Part shown: piece after piece, positions 54,277 through 63,405 of the stretch
How the letters are laid out: each line of letters begins with the position of its first letter
How positions within the stretch are numbered: position 1 is the first letter of the stretch
Assembly (NCBI GenBank): GCA_023383815.1
Contig: JAHDYG010000005.1
Location: 1 to 64,000 of the forward strand
Reading direction: 5' to 3'
Length of the DNA stretch: 64,000 bases
Source: Rhodocyclaceae bacterium
GTDB lineage: Bacteria > Pseudomonadota > Gammaproteobacteria > Burkholderiales > Rhodocyclaceae
Position numbers and translations under genes: made by a program
The notes under the pieces: model-generated
Database searches by the model: none
What the model saw: only the letters and a program-made list of their open reading frames with translations
Told to the model about the DNA's origin: nothing

Positions 54277-55423
54277 TGAGTACTCCCTGTCGAGCGGGTT
54301 TTGGAGATTTCTGTGTCCAGCGCTTGCCAAGCGCGATGAGCGGGCGCTCGAGAAGCACATGCACTGCGACGCCCGTCGCAAGCGTCGTCAGTGCCGCAAG
54401 CACGATCCAGAGAGCCGCAGCCCATCCGGTCGGCGCAAGAAACAGGAAGACCTTTCCGAACACCGCGAGCACGAACGGATGGCTCAGATACAGCGAGTAG
54501 GAGGCATCTCCAACCGTGACGAGAGCGCTGCGCCGGGTCGGCATCCGCCCCTGTTCGCGCAGACCTCTTTCGTGATTGAGCAGACCAAGCAGCAACAGGC
54601 TGTATGCACCTCCGAACGCGAGCACACGCAGCGGTTGCTCCATGTTGATCGCCCCCGATTCGGCGAAGGCCACGCCCACGCTGAAGAGCACGACCGCACA
54701 TGCGACCGGCGATCGCCAACCGAGACGGACCGCGAACTCGCGGTAGCGATAGACGAGCGCCCCCATCGCAAACTGAGCCATGTACAGCGACAACAGGTGA
54801 TAGTCCCAGAAATCGATCCCATAGGCATGCGCGACCACCCACTTCGCAAATGCTCCAAGAGCGAGGATCACCAGCACGCGAACCAACCAGTTGAGACTCA
54901 GAAAGGAGGCCGTCAGGAACACGATCGCGTAGAAGACGATCTCGTGCTCGACGGTCCAGCCTACGAACAGCAGCGGCAATCCGGCCTGCGGCACGATCAG
55001 CACGGAACGGGTCACGCTCGCCCAGTCCTGCTCTCCCGAGCCCATCGTCATCGCCGGATCGTAGAGCCAAAGGCCGACGACGAGCGCGGTAAACAGCATG
55101 TAGAGGGGATAGATCCGGACGACCCGCCCGATCAGCCAGCTACGGCGATCGAAGCGTGTTCCGAAGGTGATGTAGGACATGATGAAGCCGGAGATCACGA
55201 AGAACATATCCGGTCCGGAGTACCCGACGTGGGTCGCGTAGAAGCTGTGAAACCCGCTCCAGCCAGGCAAGCGGTGCGCAACATCCTCGATGTGCACGAG
55301 CAGGACCATCAGGACGGCGACCCCGCGCAGGCGCTGCACGCAGAGCAACTCGTTGCGGTGCACGGGGGAGTGCGCGAGCGTCTCGCGCACCTGTGTGACG
55401 AACCCGCCCGGCGTCCACCTCAC
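54266..55423 (-). CDS. Membrane acyltransferase, family 3 (OafA/WecH type)
   Basis: The 385-residue integral membrane protein has about ten helices and the acyltransferase-3 signature: LLCVQRLRGVAVLMVLLVHIE, GYSGPDMFFVISGFIMSY, and a late SYSLYLSHPFVL. Such enzymes O-acetylate or otherwise acylate sugars of surface polysaccharides. It starts with GTG at 55423, which overlaps the stop of the glycosyltransferase gene by four bases (GTGA), with a GGGGTGG upstream. The location inside the polysaccharide operon supports a role in decorating the repeat unit. Confidence 0.88.
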   Translation of the reverse strand: MRWTPGGFVTQVRETLAHSPVHRNELLCVQRLRGVAVLMVLLVHIEDVAHRLPGWSGFHSFYATHVGYSGPDMFFVISGFIMSYITFGTRFDRRSWLIGRVVRIYPLYMLFTALVVGLWLYDPAMTMGSGEQDWASVTRSVLIVPQAGLPLLFVGWTVEHEIVFYAIVFLTASFLSLNWLVRVLVILALGAFAKWVVAHAYGIDFWDYHLLSLYMAQFAMGALVYRYREFAVRLGWRSPVACAVVLFSVGVAFAESGAINMEQPLRVLAFGGAYSLLLLGLLNHERGLREQGRMPTRRSALVTVGDASYSLYLSHPFVLAVFGKVFLFLAPTGWAAALWIVLAALTTLATGVAVHVLLERPLIALGKRWTQKSPKPARQGVLNER

Positions 55424-56649
55424 GGAGCCACCCCGACCGGGGCGCTGCGGGCGGCAAGCGCCAAGGCATGACCATAGGCGGCATGAATGCCGGTCACATG
55501 CCGGCCCCGCGAATGAAGCTCCTTCACCATCGTGCGCCCCGCCTCCCCCATCGTCTTCAGTTCCACCGCCCTCTGCACGGCCCGTTCGAGTGCCTCGGCG
55601 AGCGCCTCGGGCGCCACAGCACGCGCGAGAAAGCCGGTCTGTCCATCCAGTACGTAGTCCGGGATTCCGCCGACCGGGAACGCCACGACCGGCGTACCGA
55701 ACGACAGGGCTTCGATCCCCACGAGGGGCCCCGGGTCATCCCAGACCGAAGGCAGCATGAACAGATCGGCCGCGGCATAGTATCGGGCGAGTTCGTCTCC
55801 GGGCAGCCACTCGATGAAGCGGATCCTCGCCCCGAGGCCCGCCGCTTCGGCGAACTGCCTCACCCCTTCGAGTTCCGGCCCCGACGTCACCGCCGTCAGG
55901 CGCCAAGGCTTGCGGACCCCGGCGAGCGCCTTCACGAGCGGACCGAGCCCCTTGCCCGCGACCGCCTGCCCGGCAAACAGCAGTTCGACCGGACGATCCG
56001 TTCCAGGCACCCCTGGGAGTTTCAGACATTCGCGCGTGGGGGTGCAAGCGTAGCGGTCAAAACGGCTGAAGTACGGCACGACAAAAGTCCGTTCCGTGTC
56101 GAAACCGTTGATTCGCAGCACCCGCCCCATGTGGGTGCTGCCCACGATCGCTGCATCGAACCCACGATAACGTGCACGTTCTGCGAGTTTGCCTGGCAGG
56201 TCGGCCAGCCTCGGCAGCCGTCGCCCCGGATCGGGCGCACCGATCAGGCAGCCATATGCGGCGCACGACCAACCCAGCGCCCGCTGGCAGCGATCCCCCG
56301 CAAACCGTCGTCGACCGCGTCGCAGGCACACCGAGGTGTAGTCGTGAAACGAACGCAGCAACGGTACGCCAAGCGCCTCCAGGACTCCAAGCAGCCCAAG
56401 GTCGCTGCACAGATGCACATGCACGAGTTGCGGCTGCCAGCCTCGCAGGATCCGCGCACACTCCGCGTACCCGCTCGACGGCAACTGCAGCAGATCGACA
56501 CCGCGGGTATCGAGGTGATCCGGTACCTTCTCCCCCCCGAAGGCCAGCACCACCTGATCGCCTGCCTCCGACAGCGCTCTTGCAAGATCGAGCACGTAGT
56601 TGGGCAAACCGCCGATCGACAACGCCTCCACCAGCAGCATCACCCTCAT
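55420..56649 (-). CDS. Glycosyltransferase family 4 (GT-B)
   Basis: The 409-residue cytoplasmic GT-B glycosyltransferase has an N-terminal acceptor domain (LLVEALSIGGLPNYVLDLA) and a C-terminal nucleotide-sugar domain (ELLFAGQAVAGKGLGPLV; ADLFMLPSVWDDPGPLVGIEALSFGT with the E-x7-E-like pair; VGGIPDYV). A cysteine-rich stretch in the middle (SVCLRRGRRR and LGWSCAAYGC) resembles GT4 enzymes of capsule clusters. The start at 56649 has GGAG seven bases upstream and an ATGA overlap with the polymerase gene. Donor and acceptor sugars are unknown. Confidence 0.88.
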   Translation of the reverse strand: MRVMLLVEALSIGGLPNYVLDLARALSEAGDQVVLAFGGEKVPDHLDTRGVDLLQLPSSGYAECARILRGWQPQLVHVHLCSDLGLLGVLEALGVPLLRSFHDYTSVCLRRGRRRFAGDRCQRALGWSCAAYGCLIGAPDPGRRLPRLADLPGKLAERARYRGFDAAIVGSTHMGRVLRINGFDTERTFVVPYFSRFDRYACTPTRECLKLPGVPGTDRPVELLFAGQAVAGKGLGPLVKALAGVRKPWRLTAVTSGPELEGVRQFAEAAGLGARIRFIEWLPGDELARYYAAADLFMLPSVWDDPGPLVGIEALSFGTPVVAFPVGGIPDYVLDGQTGFLARAVAPEALAEALERAVQRAVELKTMGEAGRTMVKELHSRGRHVTGIHAAYGHALALAARSAPVGVAP

Positions 56650-58133
56650 GCGCCATCTCCGGCAGGGGACTTCCTTCCAGCCGGTCCGGCACACCCGACC
56701 GCTTCGCCATCTCGGGCGGTGAGCCCGAGCGCCAGGATCAGCACGAGCAGGAAGTGCATGTTCTGGAGCAGCAGCATGTCCACCATCGCGAACACCGCAT
56801 AGGCGGCCAGGGTGCCGATCGCTGCAAGCGTGAAGACCGCGTCACCGGAGCGTCCGCTGCGCCAAAGGCGCAGCAGGGATGTCGCCGTTGCCGTCAGAAA
56901 GCCCAGGTAGCAGATCAGTCCGGGCAGGCCCGTTCCCGCCAGAACCTCAAGATAGGTGTTGTGCGCGTGCACCGATGCGTACCCCAGCTCCACGTTGAGC
57001 CAGGTTTCGCGCGCAAAGAAGGCGTCACGGAAGTTTCCGAGTCCGACCCCGGTGAATGGGTGATCGAGAAACACCTCCTTGACCACCCCCCACAGGATCA
57101 TCCGGTCCTGAACCGCCTCGGGGCGCCCCGGAACCAGGCTCGTGATCGAACCGTCCCAACCGGGCCAGAGGGCGAGCACCATCGCCACCACCATCACCAG
57201 TGCCACGGCTGCGGCCGCCATCCACGCACGAATCGAAGCACGCTGGACGACTGCCATCACGAACAGCAGCGCCATTGCACCCAGAGCCCCGCCTCGCGAC
57301 TGCGTTGCAACGAGTCCGGCCCCGCACACGGCCAGGCTGACCGCTGCAAACCGTCGCAGCGCGGGATCCGGGGAGCACACCAGGTGCGCGATCGCCACAC
57401 TCATCGTCATCACCAGATACATCGCCAGTCCCTGCGCACCCCCGAAGGAGCTGCCGGCCCTTCCGGAGATGTCGAAGGTATGGCGGATCTGTTCGAGATC
57501 GCCTTCGGGGATCGGAACCGGAATTCCCAGCATTGCGGTCAGCGACCGGCCGTTCGTCGCAACCTCGACCAGCCCGTCGATCGCGAACAGGCACGGCACC
57601 GCCAGCATCATGTACGACGCGAAACGCCAGAACCGGTCCGACGGTGCGAACACCATCAGCAAGAGGGGTAGCACGACGAACCACTCGACGATGCGAAGCA
57701 GTTGCTTGAAGCTCGCAAACGGACTGATCGATCCGATCTGCGCGAGCGCGACGGCACCGACAAACGGAAGTACGGCCCACACGACCGTTGGCACCTGCCT
57801 TCCGTGCATCGATGGCGCGCTTTCGAGCCGCGTCATGAACGGCCAGAACACGCACCACAGCACCAGCAGCGCATCCGCAGCATTGATCGGCAATCCTGCG
57901 ACGCTCTTCTGCACCGGGATTGCAAGGCTGATGACGAACGCCAGCAGCAGGGCGAGCGGCTTGTTGGCAAGCCATACGCTTCCCCCCACGGCACAGGCTG
58001 CGGCAATACCCGCCAGCGGTGAAACGACACTCAGGAAGGACAGCACCAGTCCGAGCACGATGGCTGGAACGAGTCCGAACCAGGCACCCGGCCTGCCGAC
58101 CCCGGGCGTAAGCGGTTCAAGGCTCGAGCGCAT
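56646..58133 (-). CDS. O-antigen ligase/polymerase family protein (Wzy_C)
   Basis: The 495-residue membrane protein has about 12 helices and a large periplasmic loop with the Wzy_C signature (GVGLGNFRDAF; VHAHNTYLEVLAGTGLPGL). The class covers Wzy polymerases and WaaL ligases. In a Wzx/Wzy-like operon with Wza and Wzz the polymerase role is the better reading. AGGAGG lies seven bases before the ATG at 58133, which overlaps the end of the upstream GT2 gene by 17 bases. Confidence 0.86.
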   Translation of the reverse strand: MRSSLEPLTPGVGRPGAWFGLVPAIVLGLVLSFLSVVSPLAGIAAACAVGGSVWLANKPLALLLAFVISLAIPVQKSVAGLPINAADALLVLWCVFWPFMTRLESAPSMHGRQVPTVVWAVLPFVGAVALAQIGSISPFASFKQLLRIVEWFVVLPLLLMVFAPSDRFWRFASYMMLAVPCLFAIDGLVEVATNGRSLTAMLGIPVPIPEGDLEQIRHTFDISGRAGSSFGGAQGLAMYLVMTMSVAIAHLVCSPDPALRRFAAVSLAVCGAGLVATQSRGGALGAMALLFVMAVVQRASIRAWMAAAAVALVMVVAMVLALWPGWDGSITSLVPGRPEAVQDRMILWGVVKEVFLDHPFTGVGLGNFRDAFFARETWLNVELGYASVHAHNTYLEVLAGTGLPGLICYLGFLTATATSLLRLWRSGRSGDAVFTLAAIGTLAAYAVFAMVDMLLLQNMHFLLVLILALGLTARDGEAVGCAGPAGRKSPAGDGA

Positions 58134-59079
58134 CACGCCCTCCTGCGAAAGGGTTGAGCCCCAGGACACGAAGGTGGTTACGCAGCATCGCCGTCGCACC
58201 GTCCCGCTCGGACGGCAGCGCGAGCCAGCGTGCGAGGGTCCGGACGCAGGCGAGCAGCATCACCAGATCGGTCAGCGCCTTCAGCAACAGCAGTTCGACG
58301 AGTCCACGGTGCTTGCGGTACAGCCGGTACCGGCTGCGGCGCAGCTCGATGCGCATGCGCAGGGCCGTGTCACCGCGCGCATCCCGGGTGCGCTGCCCGC
58401 TCGGAGCACGCTGCGACGAACTTCCGCCGTGGTGCAGGACGCGCAGCGCCGGCACCAGCCACAGGGACCACCCCCGGGCCCGCGCACGCACGCACCAGTC
58501 GACGTCCTCGTCGTACATGAAGAATCCGTCGTCGAGCAGCCCGACGTCCCTCAGCGCGGCACCCCGGATCAGCATGCAGGCGCCGTGCAGGCGCTCGAGT
58601 TCCACCGGCTCGCTGCGGCCGCGCCCGGGAAACTGCGGCCCTCCGAGCGCCCGTCGAACCATCTCGGGCAGGGTCGGAAACCGGCAGGGATAGTCCTGGT
58701 CGGCGCCGTCGGTTGCATTCACGATCCGCGCTCCAACTGCGGCAGCACGCGGCCGCGCGTCCAGCGCCGCAATCAGTCCGTCGAGCGTTCCGGCCTCAAC
58801 CTTCGCGTCGCTGTTGAGCAACAGCACATACTCCGAGTCGCACGCACGCAACGCCAGATTGTTGCCGCCGGCAAACCCGAGATTGCACTCCGAGCGGATC
58901 ACCCGCACATCCGGACGGGCCGTTGCGATGCGCTCGGCACTGCCGTCGCCCGAAGCGTTCTCGACGACGACGATCTCCAGCTCGATCCCGGTCGGTGCGT
59001 GCGCTCGCAGCGAATCGATGCACTCGATCACGAGGTCCGGCGTGCGGTAGTTGACGATCGACACGGTCAGCCGGCTCAC
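58117..59079 (-). CDS. Glycosyltransferase family 2 (rhamnosyltransferase-like, WbbL type)
   Basis: The 320-residue GT-A enzyme has VSIVNYRTPDLVIECIDSL, VVVENASGDGS, NLGFAGGNNLALR, the DxD-region NSDAKVEAG and a late DEDVDWCVRARARGW. These match the WbbL/RfbF group of rhamnosyl- and related transferases. It starts with GTG at 59079, with AGGAG eight bases upstream and a GTGA overlap with the SDR stop, so it is translationally coupled. The C-terminal 60 residues are basic and amphipathic, perhaps for membrane contact. Confidence 0.87.
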   Translation of the reverse strand: MSRLTVSIVNYRTPDLVIECIDSLRAHAPTGIELEIVVVENASGDGSAERIATARPDVRVIRSECNLGFAGGNNLALRACDSEYVLLLNSDAKVEAGTLDGLIAALDARPRAAAVGARIVNATDGADQDYPCRFPTLPEMVRRALGGPQFPGRGRSEPVELERLHGACMLIRGAALRDVGLLDDGFFMYDEDVDWCVRARARGWSLWLVPALRVLHHGGSSSQRAPSGQRTRDARGDTALRMRIELRRSRYRLYRKHRGLVELLLLKALTDLVMLLACVRTLARWLALPSERDGATAMLRNHLRVLGLNPFAGGRDALEP

Positions 59080-59900
59080 CGCTTCAGCTCCTGCCGCAGC
59101 CGCCGCCCGAGCGCGCGGCACTGTTCACGAACGGCTTCGGGTTCGGGGAGGTCGATTCCGAACGCAGCCACTGCCTTGCCCACATCGAGCCAGAAGGCGT
59201 CGTACTCGCGTAGATCCGTGACGCGCAACTCCCCCGCGCCAAACCCTTCGATCAACCACTGTGCGATACGCCCGGTCGGCGTCCCGAAGCCGGCGCCGAG
59301 GTTGTAGACGCCGCCCGCGGGCCGCTCTGCGATCCGGGCTAGCCATCCGGCCAGCGTATCGACGGACAGGAAGTCGCGCTCGACGAAGGGACTCATGTCG
59401 AGCACGATCCGGCCATGCTCGCGCAGGCTGCGCAGCGCGATCGCGAAGAAGCTCGAGCGCCCCGGCACGTCCTCATACCCGAAGATGTTGCTCAGGCGCA
59501 GCACGGTCAGTCGCTCGCCGAGCAACTCGCCAAGCCTTCTCTCGGTTTCCAGCCGGGCGCAGCCGTAGGGATGCAGGGGGCGCGCTGCATCGGTTTCGAC
59601 GAGCCGCCCGCCCGGCCCCGCCGGACCGTAGCTCATCCGCGTCCCGAGCATCACGTAGCGCACCTCGGTGCGGGCCGCCAGCCGTTGCGCGAGCCGCAGA
59701 TCGACGTCCAGCCCTGGCTCGTAGGACTGCTTCTTCAGCCGCGGATCGAGCGCACAGTTGATCACCATGTCGACTTCGTCCAGTCCTGCTTCGGCTGCCA
59801 GAGCCTCGCCGTGCCCGAGGTAGCGCCAGTCCGCGCTCGCGGGGTGCATCGCAAGCGTCCGCGCGATAAAGCTGCCTGCTCCAACCACGGCAATCTTCAC
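59076..59900 (-). CDS. NAD(P)-dependent sugar epimerase/reductase-like SDR (RmlD-like)
   Basis: The 274-residue extended-SDR protein begins KIAVVGAGSFIART with the nucleotide-binding glycine loop, then INCALDPRLKKQ, VMLGTRMSYG, LRLSNIFGYEDVPG and VYNLGAGFGTPTG. The active-site Tyr is in HPYGCARLE, so the usual YxxxK reads Y-G-C-A-R with Arg for Lys. It may still be active, or it may bind a sugar nucleotide. It starts at GTG 59900 with GGGAGG upstream and a GTGA overlap with the GT2 stop. A role in nucleotide-sugar modification is inferred from location. Confidence 0.8.
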   Translation of the reverse strand: MKIAVVGAGSFIARTLAMHPASADWRYLGHGEALAAEAGLDEVDMVINCALDPRLKKQSYEPGLDVDLRLAQRLAARTEVRYVMLGTRMSYGPAGPGGRLVETDAARPLHPYGCARLETERRLGELLGERLTVLRLSNIFGYEDVPGRSSFFAIALRSLREHGRIVLDMSPFVERDFLSVDTLAGWLARIAERPAGGVYNLGAGFGTPTGRIAQWLIEGFGAGELRVTDLREYDAFWLDVGKAVAAFGIDLPEPEAVREQCRALGRRLRQELKR

Positions 59901-60856
59901 GACGCCTCCCAGAAGCTGCGATGCATGCTCAGGTGCTCGCACCAGCCGCGCGGCAGGGCTCGGTAGCGTCGTCCAAGCGCATAGCCCCCGGCCTTCGCCA
60001 GCGTGCGCAGCGCCACCTGCAGGACGAGCCATGGATTGCGCCGCGCCAGCGCCTGTCGCAGTTCTCCCAGCGCAAAGCGGCGCCCCTCGCCGGACGCAGC
60101 CGCCCCGGCCCGTTCCAGTCCGTCATCCATCGTCATCAGGGTGCCGATGTCGAAGTACCGCCGGAACTCTTGCGCAACCGTGTAGGCATGGCTGTGAACG
60201 GCACGCGCGGCGGGCTGGTACACGCGCACGTAGCCGTGCTGGAGGAGACGCAGCGCGACGGCCATGTCCTCGCCGAGCGGAAGCCGCTCGGGGAATCCCC
60301 CGACTGCGCGCAGCGCCTCGCTGCGATAGGCTGCGAACGAGTTGGAACAGAACACCGCCTTCACGCCACGGCGCGCGAGATCCCCGAGTTCGGTCCGCTC
60401 CGGCACTTCCGGATAGTTGAACTCGCGCGCGTAGCACTCCGAAAATCCTGCGCCTGCGCGCGCCAACTGGCGGCCATAGACCAACCCCACCCGTTCGTCC
60501 GCAAATGGGTCGAGCAGCCGTTCCAGCCAGTCGTCACCGACGGGCAGGGCATCCTGCGTCAGATAGACGAGGTACTCACTGTCCGCGCACAGCCGCGCCC
60601 CGAGATTGCGGGTGCGTCCATGACCGAACTCCTCCCGCGCGATGCTGTACACGTCGTGGCCCGCGGCACGCGCGAGCGCAACGGTTCCGTCGCCCGAGCC
60701 CGAATCGATGAAGAGCACCCGACGTGTGCGCCGGCGCACCTGAGCCAGCGCGTCGAGCAAGGCCGGCATCCAGGGCTCGGCGTTCAGGGTCGGAACGATC
60801 ACGCAGGCCCCTCCCGGCCCGGCGCTCCCGTTTCCAGCCTCCTGCTCAGAACGCAT
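59897..60856 (-). CDS. Glycosyltransferase family 2
   Basis: The 319-residue GT-A protein has CVIVPTLNAEPWMPALLDAL, VLFIDSGSGDGTVALA, FGHGRTRNLGARL, YLVYLTQDALP at the metal site region and PLGEDMAVALRLL. It resembles rhamnosyltransferases of the RfbF/RgpB-like type, but the sugar is not certain. Its start at 60856 overlaps the stop of the priming transferase by 11 bases and has GGGGGA before it. It probably adds the second or third sugar of the repeat unit. Confidence 0.86.
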   Translation of the reverse strand: MRSEQEAGNGSAGPGGACVIVPTLNAEPWMPALLDALAQVRRRTRRVLFIDSGSGDGTVALARAAGHDVYSIAREEFGHGRTRNLGARLCADSEYLVYLTQDALPVGDDWLERLLDPFADERVGLVYGRQLARAGAGFSECYAREFNYPEVPERTELGDLARRGVKAVFCSNSFAAYRSEALRAVGGFPERLPLGEDMAVALRLLQHGYVRVYQPAARAVHSHAYTVAQEFRRYFDIGTLMTMDDGLERAGAAASGEGRRFALGELRQALARRNPWLVLQVALRTLAKAGGYALGRRYRALPRGWCEHLSMHRSFWEAS

Positions 60857-62327
60857 TGCGTCCCCCGAATCCACCGAATGCGGTACGCAGCACGATCCAC
60901 AGATCAAGCTCGAACGACCAGTTCTGGATGTATTCGATGTCATACGCGAAACGCTCGGTGAGATGGCGTTCGGTAAAGGTGTTCCCGCGCAGACCATTGA
61001 CCTGCGCCCAGCCGGTGATTCCGGGTCGGACCTTGTAGCGTTCGGCAAACGCCTCCACGACCTCTTCGTACATGCGCTCACCCGCCTTCACTCCGGGGGG
61101 GTGCGGGCGTGGCCCCACGACCGACATCTCTCCACGCAGCACGTTGAAGAACTGTGGAAACTCGTCGAGGCTCGTGCGCCGCAGGAACGCGCCGAGCCGG
61201 GTCACCCGGCGGTCGTCGCGCTCGGTGAGACGGATCTCCCCGGGTCCGGAGGGCTCCGAGTAGATCATGCTGCGGAACTTGAAGACGTCGAACAGTCCGC
61301 CCCCGGACCCGTAGCGCTTCTGTCGAAACAGAACCGGTCCGGGCGATTCAAGCCGGATCAGCGCAGCGATCACGAGGCCAGCCGGAAGGAAGGTGATCAG
61401 AGCCAGCGTCGAGAACACGATGTCGAACACGCGCTTGGCAATCCGCCCTTCCAGGGGCAGGCTGCTCATGCCGAGCAGCCTGAGATTGTGCGGTGCGGCG
61501 TTCGACCGCTTGGTCACCGGAAGCTGCAGGACCGGAAGTTCCGGCGCCAGATAGACGCTCCCTGCATCCTCGCGCAGCAGGATGGTCAGGGCATGGATGC
61601 GCTCGACGGCGCCTGAGGGCAACGCGATCACGACACCGTCTACGCCCCTCGAGCGCCATGAGGGATCGGAAGTCTTTCCCAGAAACGGTGCGGGAAGATT
61701 CTCGCGGTCGATGCGCGACTCCCGATCGTCCACGAACCCTGCAATCTCGACCTCCGGCTCGTTCTCCGCAATGTCGCGCGCAGTTGCGATCCCCTGTTCG
61801 CCCGCCCCGACGATCACCAGCCGGACCTTGCGACGGTGCCGGCGCGCCCGGCGCTCGAGCAGCGTCCGCGCCGCCAGGCTCAAGGCGCTATGCATCAGGA
61901 CGAGCAGCGCAGCAAAAAGCAACTCGAGCGTCGGCTGACCCGCCAGCGCAAACAGCACCTGCAGGCCCAGGACCACCAGCATTGCATTGAGCAGCGCGCT
62001 GATTGCCCGCAGCACTCCGGCCACCCTCGGATCCGAGAATCCCGCATACCCGCGCACCGGCGCGAGAAAGGACATGAACGGAAGGAACACCCACCAGCTG
62101 CCGAGCGGGCCAACCCCGGAGTGCTCCACCACAGCATCGAGTGCCGCCAGCACACCGACCGCTCCGAGCGCGCAGCCAGCATGCGCCGCACGCAGTGCCA
62201 GCCGTTCGACGGCGACCCTGGACGCCATGTCGACGTGCTTTGCGCGCTCCGCGCGGCCGCCCGACTGGCTGCCCGCGACCGCCGAATCGGTGGCCTGAAT
62301 CGACTCCCTTCGCATGACCTCGTTCAT
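60846..62327 (-). CDS. Undecaprenyl-phosphate glycosylphosphotransferase (WcaJ/WbaP-like priming enzyme)
   Basis: The 493-residue inner-membrane enzyme transfers a sugar-1-phosphate to undecaprenyl phosphate to begin the repeat unit. It has about four N-terminal helices, a Rossmann-like CoA-binding fold ([18 protein letters not shown]), and the C-terminal bacterial sugar transferase domain with [54 protein letters not shown] and GPRPHPPG. The domain order is that of exopolysaccharide polyprenyl glycosylphosphotransferases of the glucose type. It is the second gene of the operon, 22 bases after rmlB. Confidence 0.92.
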   Translation of the reverse strand: MNEVMRRESIQATDSAVAGSQSGGRAERAKHVDMASRVAVERLALRAAHAGCALGAVGVLAALDAVVEHSGVGPLGSWWVFLPFMSFLAPVRGYAGFSDPRVAGVLRAISALLNAMLVVLGLQVLFALAGQPTLELLFAALLVLMHSALSLAARTLLERRARRHRRKVRLVIVGAGEQGIATARDIAENEPEVEIAGFVDDRESRIDRENLPAPFLGKTSDPSWRSRGVDGVVIALPSGAVERIHALTILLREDAGSVYLAPELPVLQLPVTKRSNAAPHNLRLLGMSSLPLEGRIAKRVFDIVFSTLALITFLPAGLVIAALIRLESPGPVLFRQKRYGSGGGLFDVFKFRSMIYSEPSGPGEIRLTERDDRRVTRLGAFLRRTSLDEFPQFFNVLRGEMSVVGPRPHPPGVKAGERMYEEVVEAFAERYKVRPGITGWAQVNGLRGNTFTERHLTERFAYDIEYIQNWSFELDLWIVLRTAFGGFGGRNAF

Positions 62328-62349
62328 GCCGTGCGCGATCGTCCCGGAT

Positions 62350-63321
62350 TCAGGCAGGCGCGCCGAACAGATCCGAATACCGGTTCAGGTTCTCGGAATA
62401 CCATTGCGTGAGGCGCCCGATGTCATCGCGCAACCGGTTCTCCGGCCGCCATCCCATGGCCGCAAGCTTGCTCCACGAAATCGAGTAGCGTGCGTCGTTG
62501 AAGGGTCGGTCGGCCACGTGGTCGATGACCTCTTCCGGCCGCTTGCCGAAATGTGCGGCGACGATTCCGGCCACTTCGAGATTCGTGTACTCCTCTTCGG
62601 TGCCGATGTTGTAGGTCTCCCCGACTTCGCCGCGCTCTGCAAGGAACAGGATCGCGCGCGCGAAATCGGTCGTGCTCAGGTAGTGCCGGCGGTTACAGCC
62701 ACTCCCGTGGATCGGCAAGCGCCGGCCGGTCAGCATATGGCAAAGAAATCGCGGAATGATCTTTTCGGGATACTGGCGCACACCATACAGATTGTTGGCA
62801 CGCACGATGAGAATCGGAACCCGGTAGGACTGGATGTAGCCGCGCAGGATCATCTCGGCAGCCGCCTTCGACGACGAATAGGGGTTGGTCGGACGCAGTA
62901 TGGTTTGCTCGTCGACCGCGCCGCTCATCACCTCTCCATAGACCTCATCCGTGCTGACGTGGATGATGCGCGGCACCCCGGCCTGCCGGCAGGCCTCCAT
63001 CAGCGTGTGGGTCCCCAGAACATTCGTGCGCGTGAATTCGAGCGAGTTGCCAAAGGAATGATCGACGTGGCTCTCTGCGGCCGCATGGATCACGAGGTCG
63101 GCCCCCTCGACCGCCCGACGACAGGCATCGAGATGTGCCACGTCGCCGACGAGAAGTCCGATGCGATCTTCGAGCAGATGGTGGGCGATATTGCGCACAT
63201 CACCCGCGTACGTCATCTTGTCGAAGACGAGGACCCTTACGTCGGGGCGCGTGCGGCACAGTTCGTCGACGATATGCGAACCGGCGAAACCCGCTCCGCC
63301 GGTCACCACGATCTTGCGCAT
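62350..63321 (-). CDS. rfbB: dTDP-glucose 4,6-dehydratase-like protein
   Basis: The 323-residue extended SDR is the first gene of the polysaccharide operon. It has IVVTGGAGFAGSHIVDEL, HAAAESHVDHSFGN, HVSTDEVYGEV with catalytic Asp-Glu, and the NPYSSSKAAAE YxxxK motif, RANNLYGVRQYPEK, and a late YNIGTEEEYTN. These fit RmlB, which makes dTDP-4-keto-6-deoxyglucose, the precursor of rhamnose and other deoxysugars. The other rml genes (A, C, D) are not in the window, although the RmlD-like SDR at 59076 may be related. GGGAGA lies before the ATG. Confidence 0.88.
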   Translation of the reverse strand: MRKIVVTGGAGFAGSHIVDELCRTRPDVRVLVFDKMTYAGDVRNIAHHLLEDRIGLLVGDVAHLDACRRAVEGADLVIHAAAESHVDHSFGNSLEFTRTNVLGTHTLMEACRQAGVPRIIHVSTDEVYGEVMSGAVDEQTILRPTNPYSSSKAAAEMILRGYIQSYRVPILIVRANNLYGVRQYPEKIIPRFLCHMLTGRRLPIHGSGCNRRHYLSTTDFARAILFLAERGEVGETYNIGTEEEYTNLEVAGIVAAHFGKRPEEVIDHVADRPFNDARYSISWSKLAAMGWRPENRLRDDIGRLTQWYSENLNRYSDLFGAPA

Positions 63322-63405
63322 GTTCTCTCTCCCGGGGCGACGGTGTCCGACCGCGGAACGATCTGCGCCGGACCTCCCTTGCAGCAAGGCGAAGAGCGTA
63401 ACACA

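Noticed and set aside
57142-59307. 721-codon plus-strand open frame
   Set aside because: Antisense to the polymerase and GT2 genes, both of which have clear family motifs.
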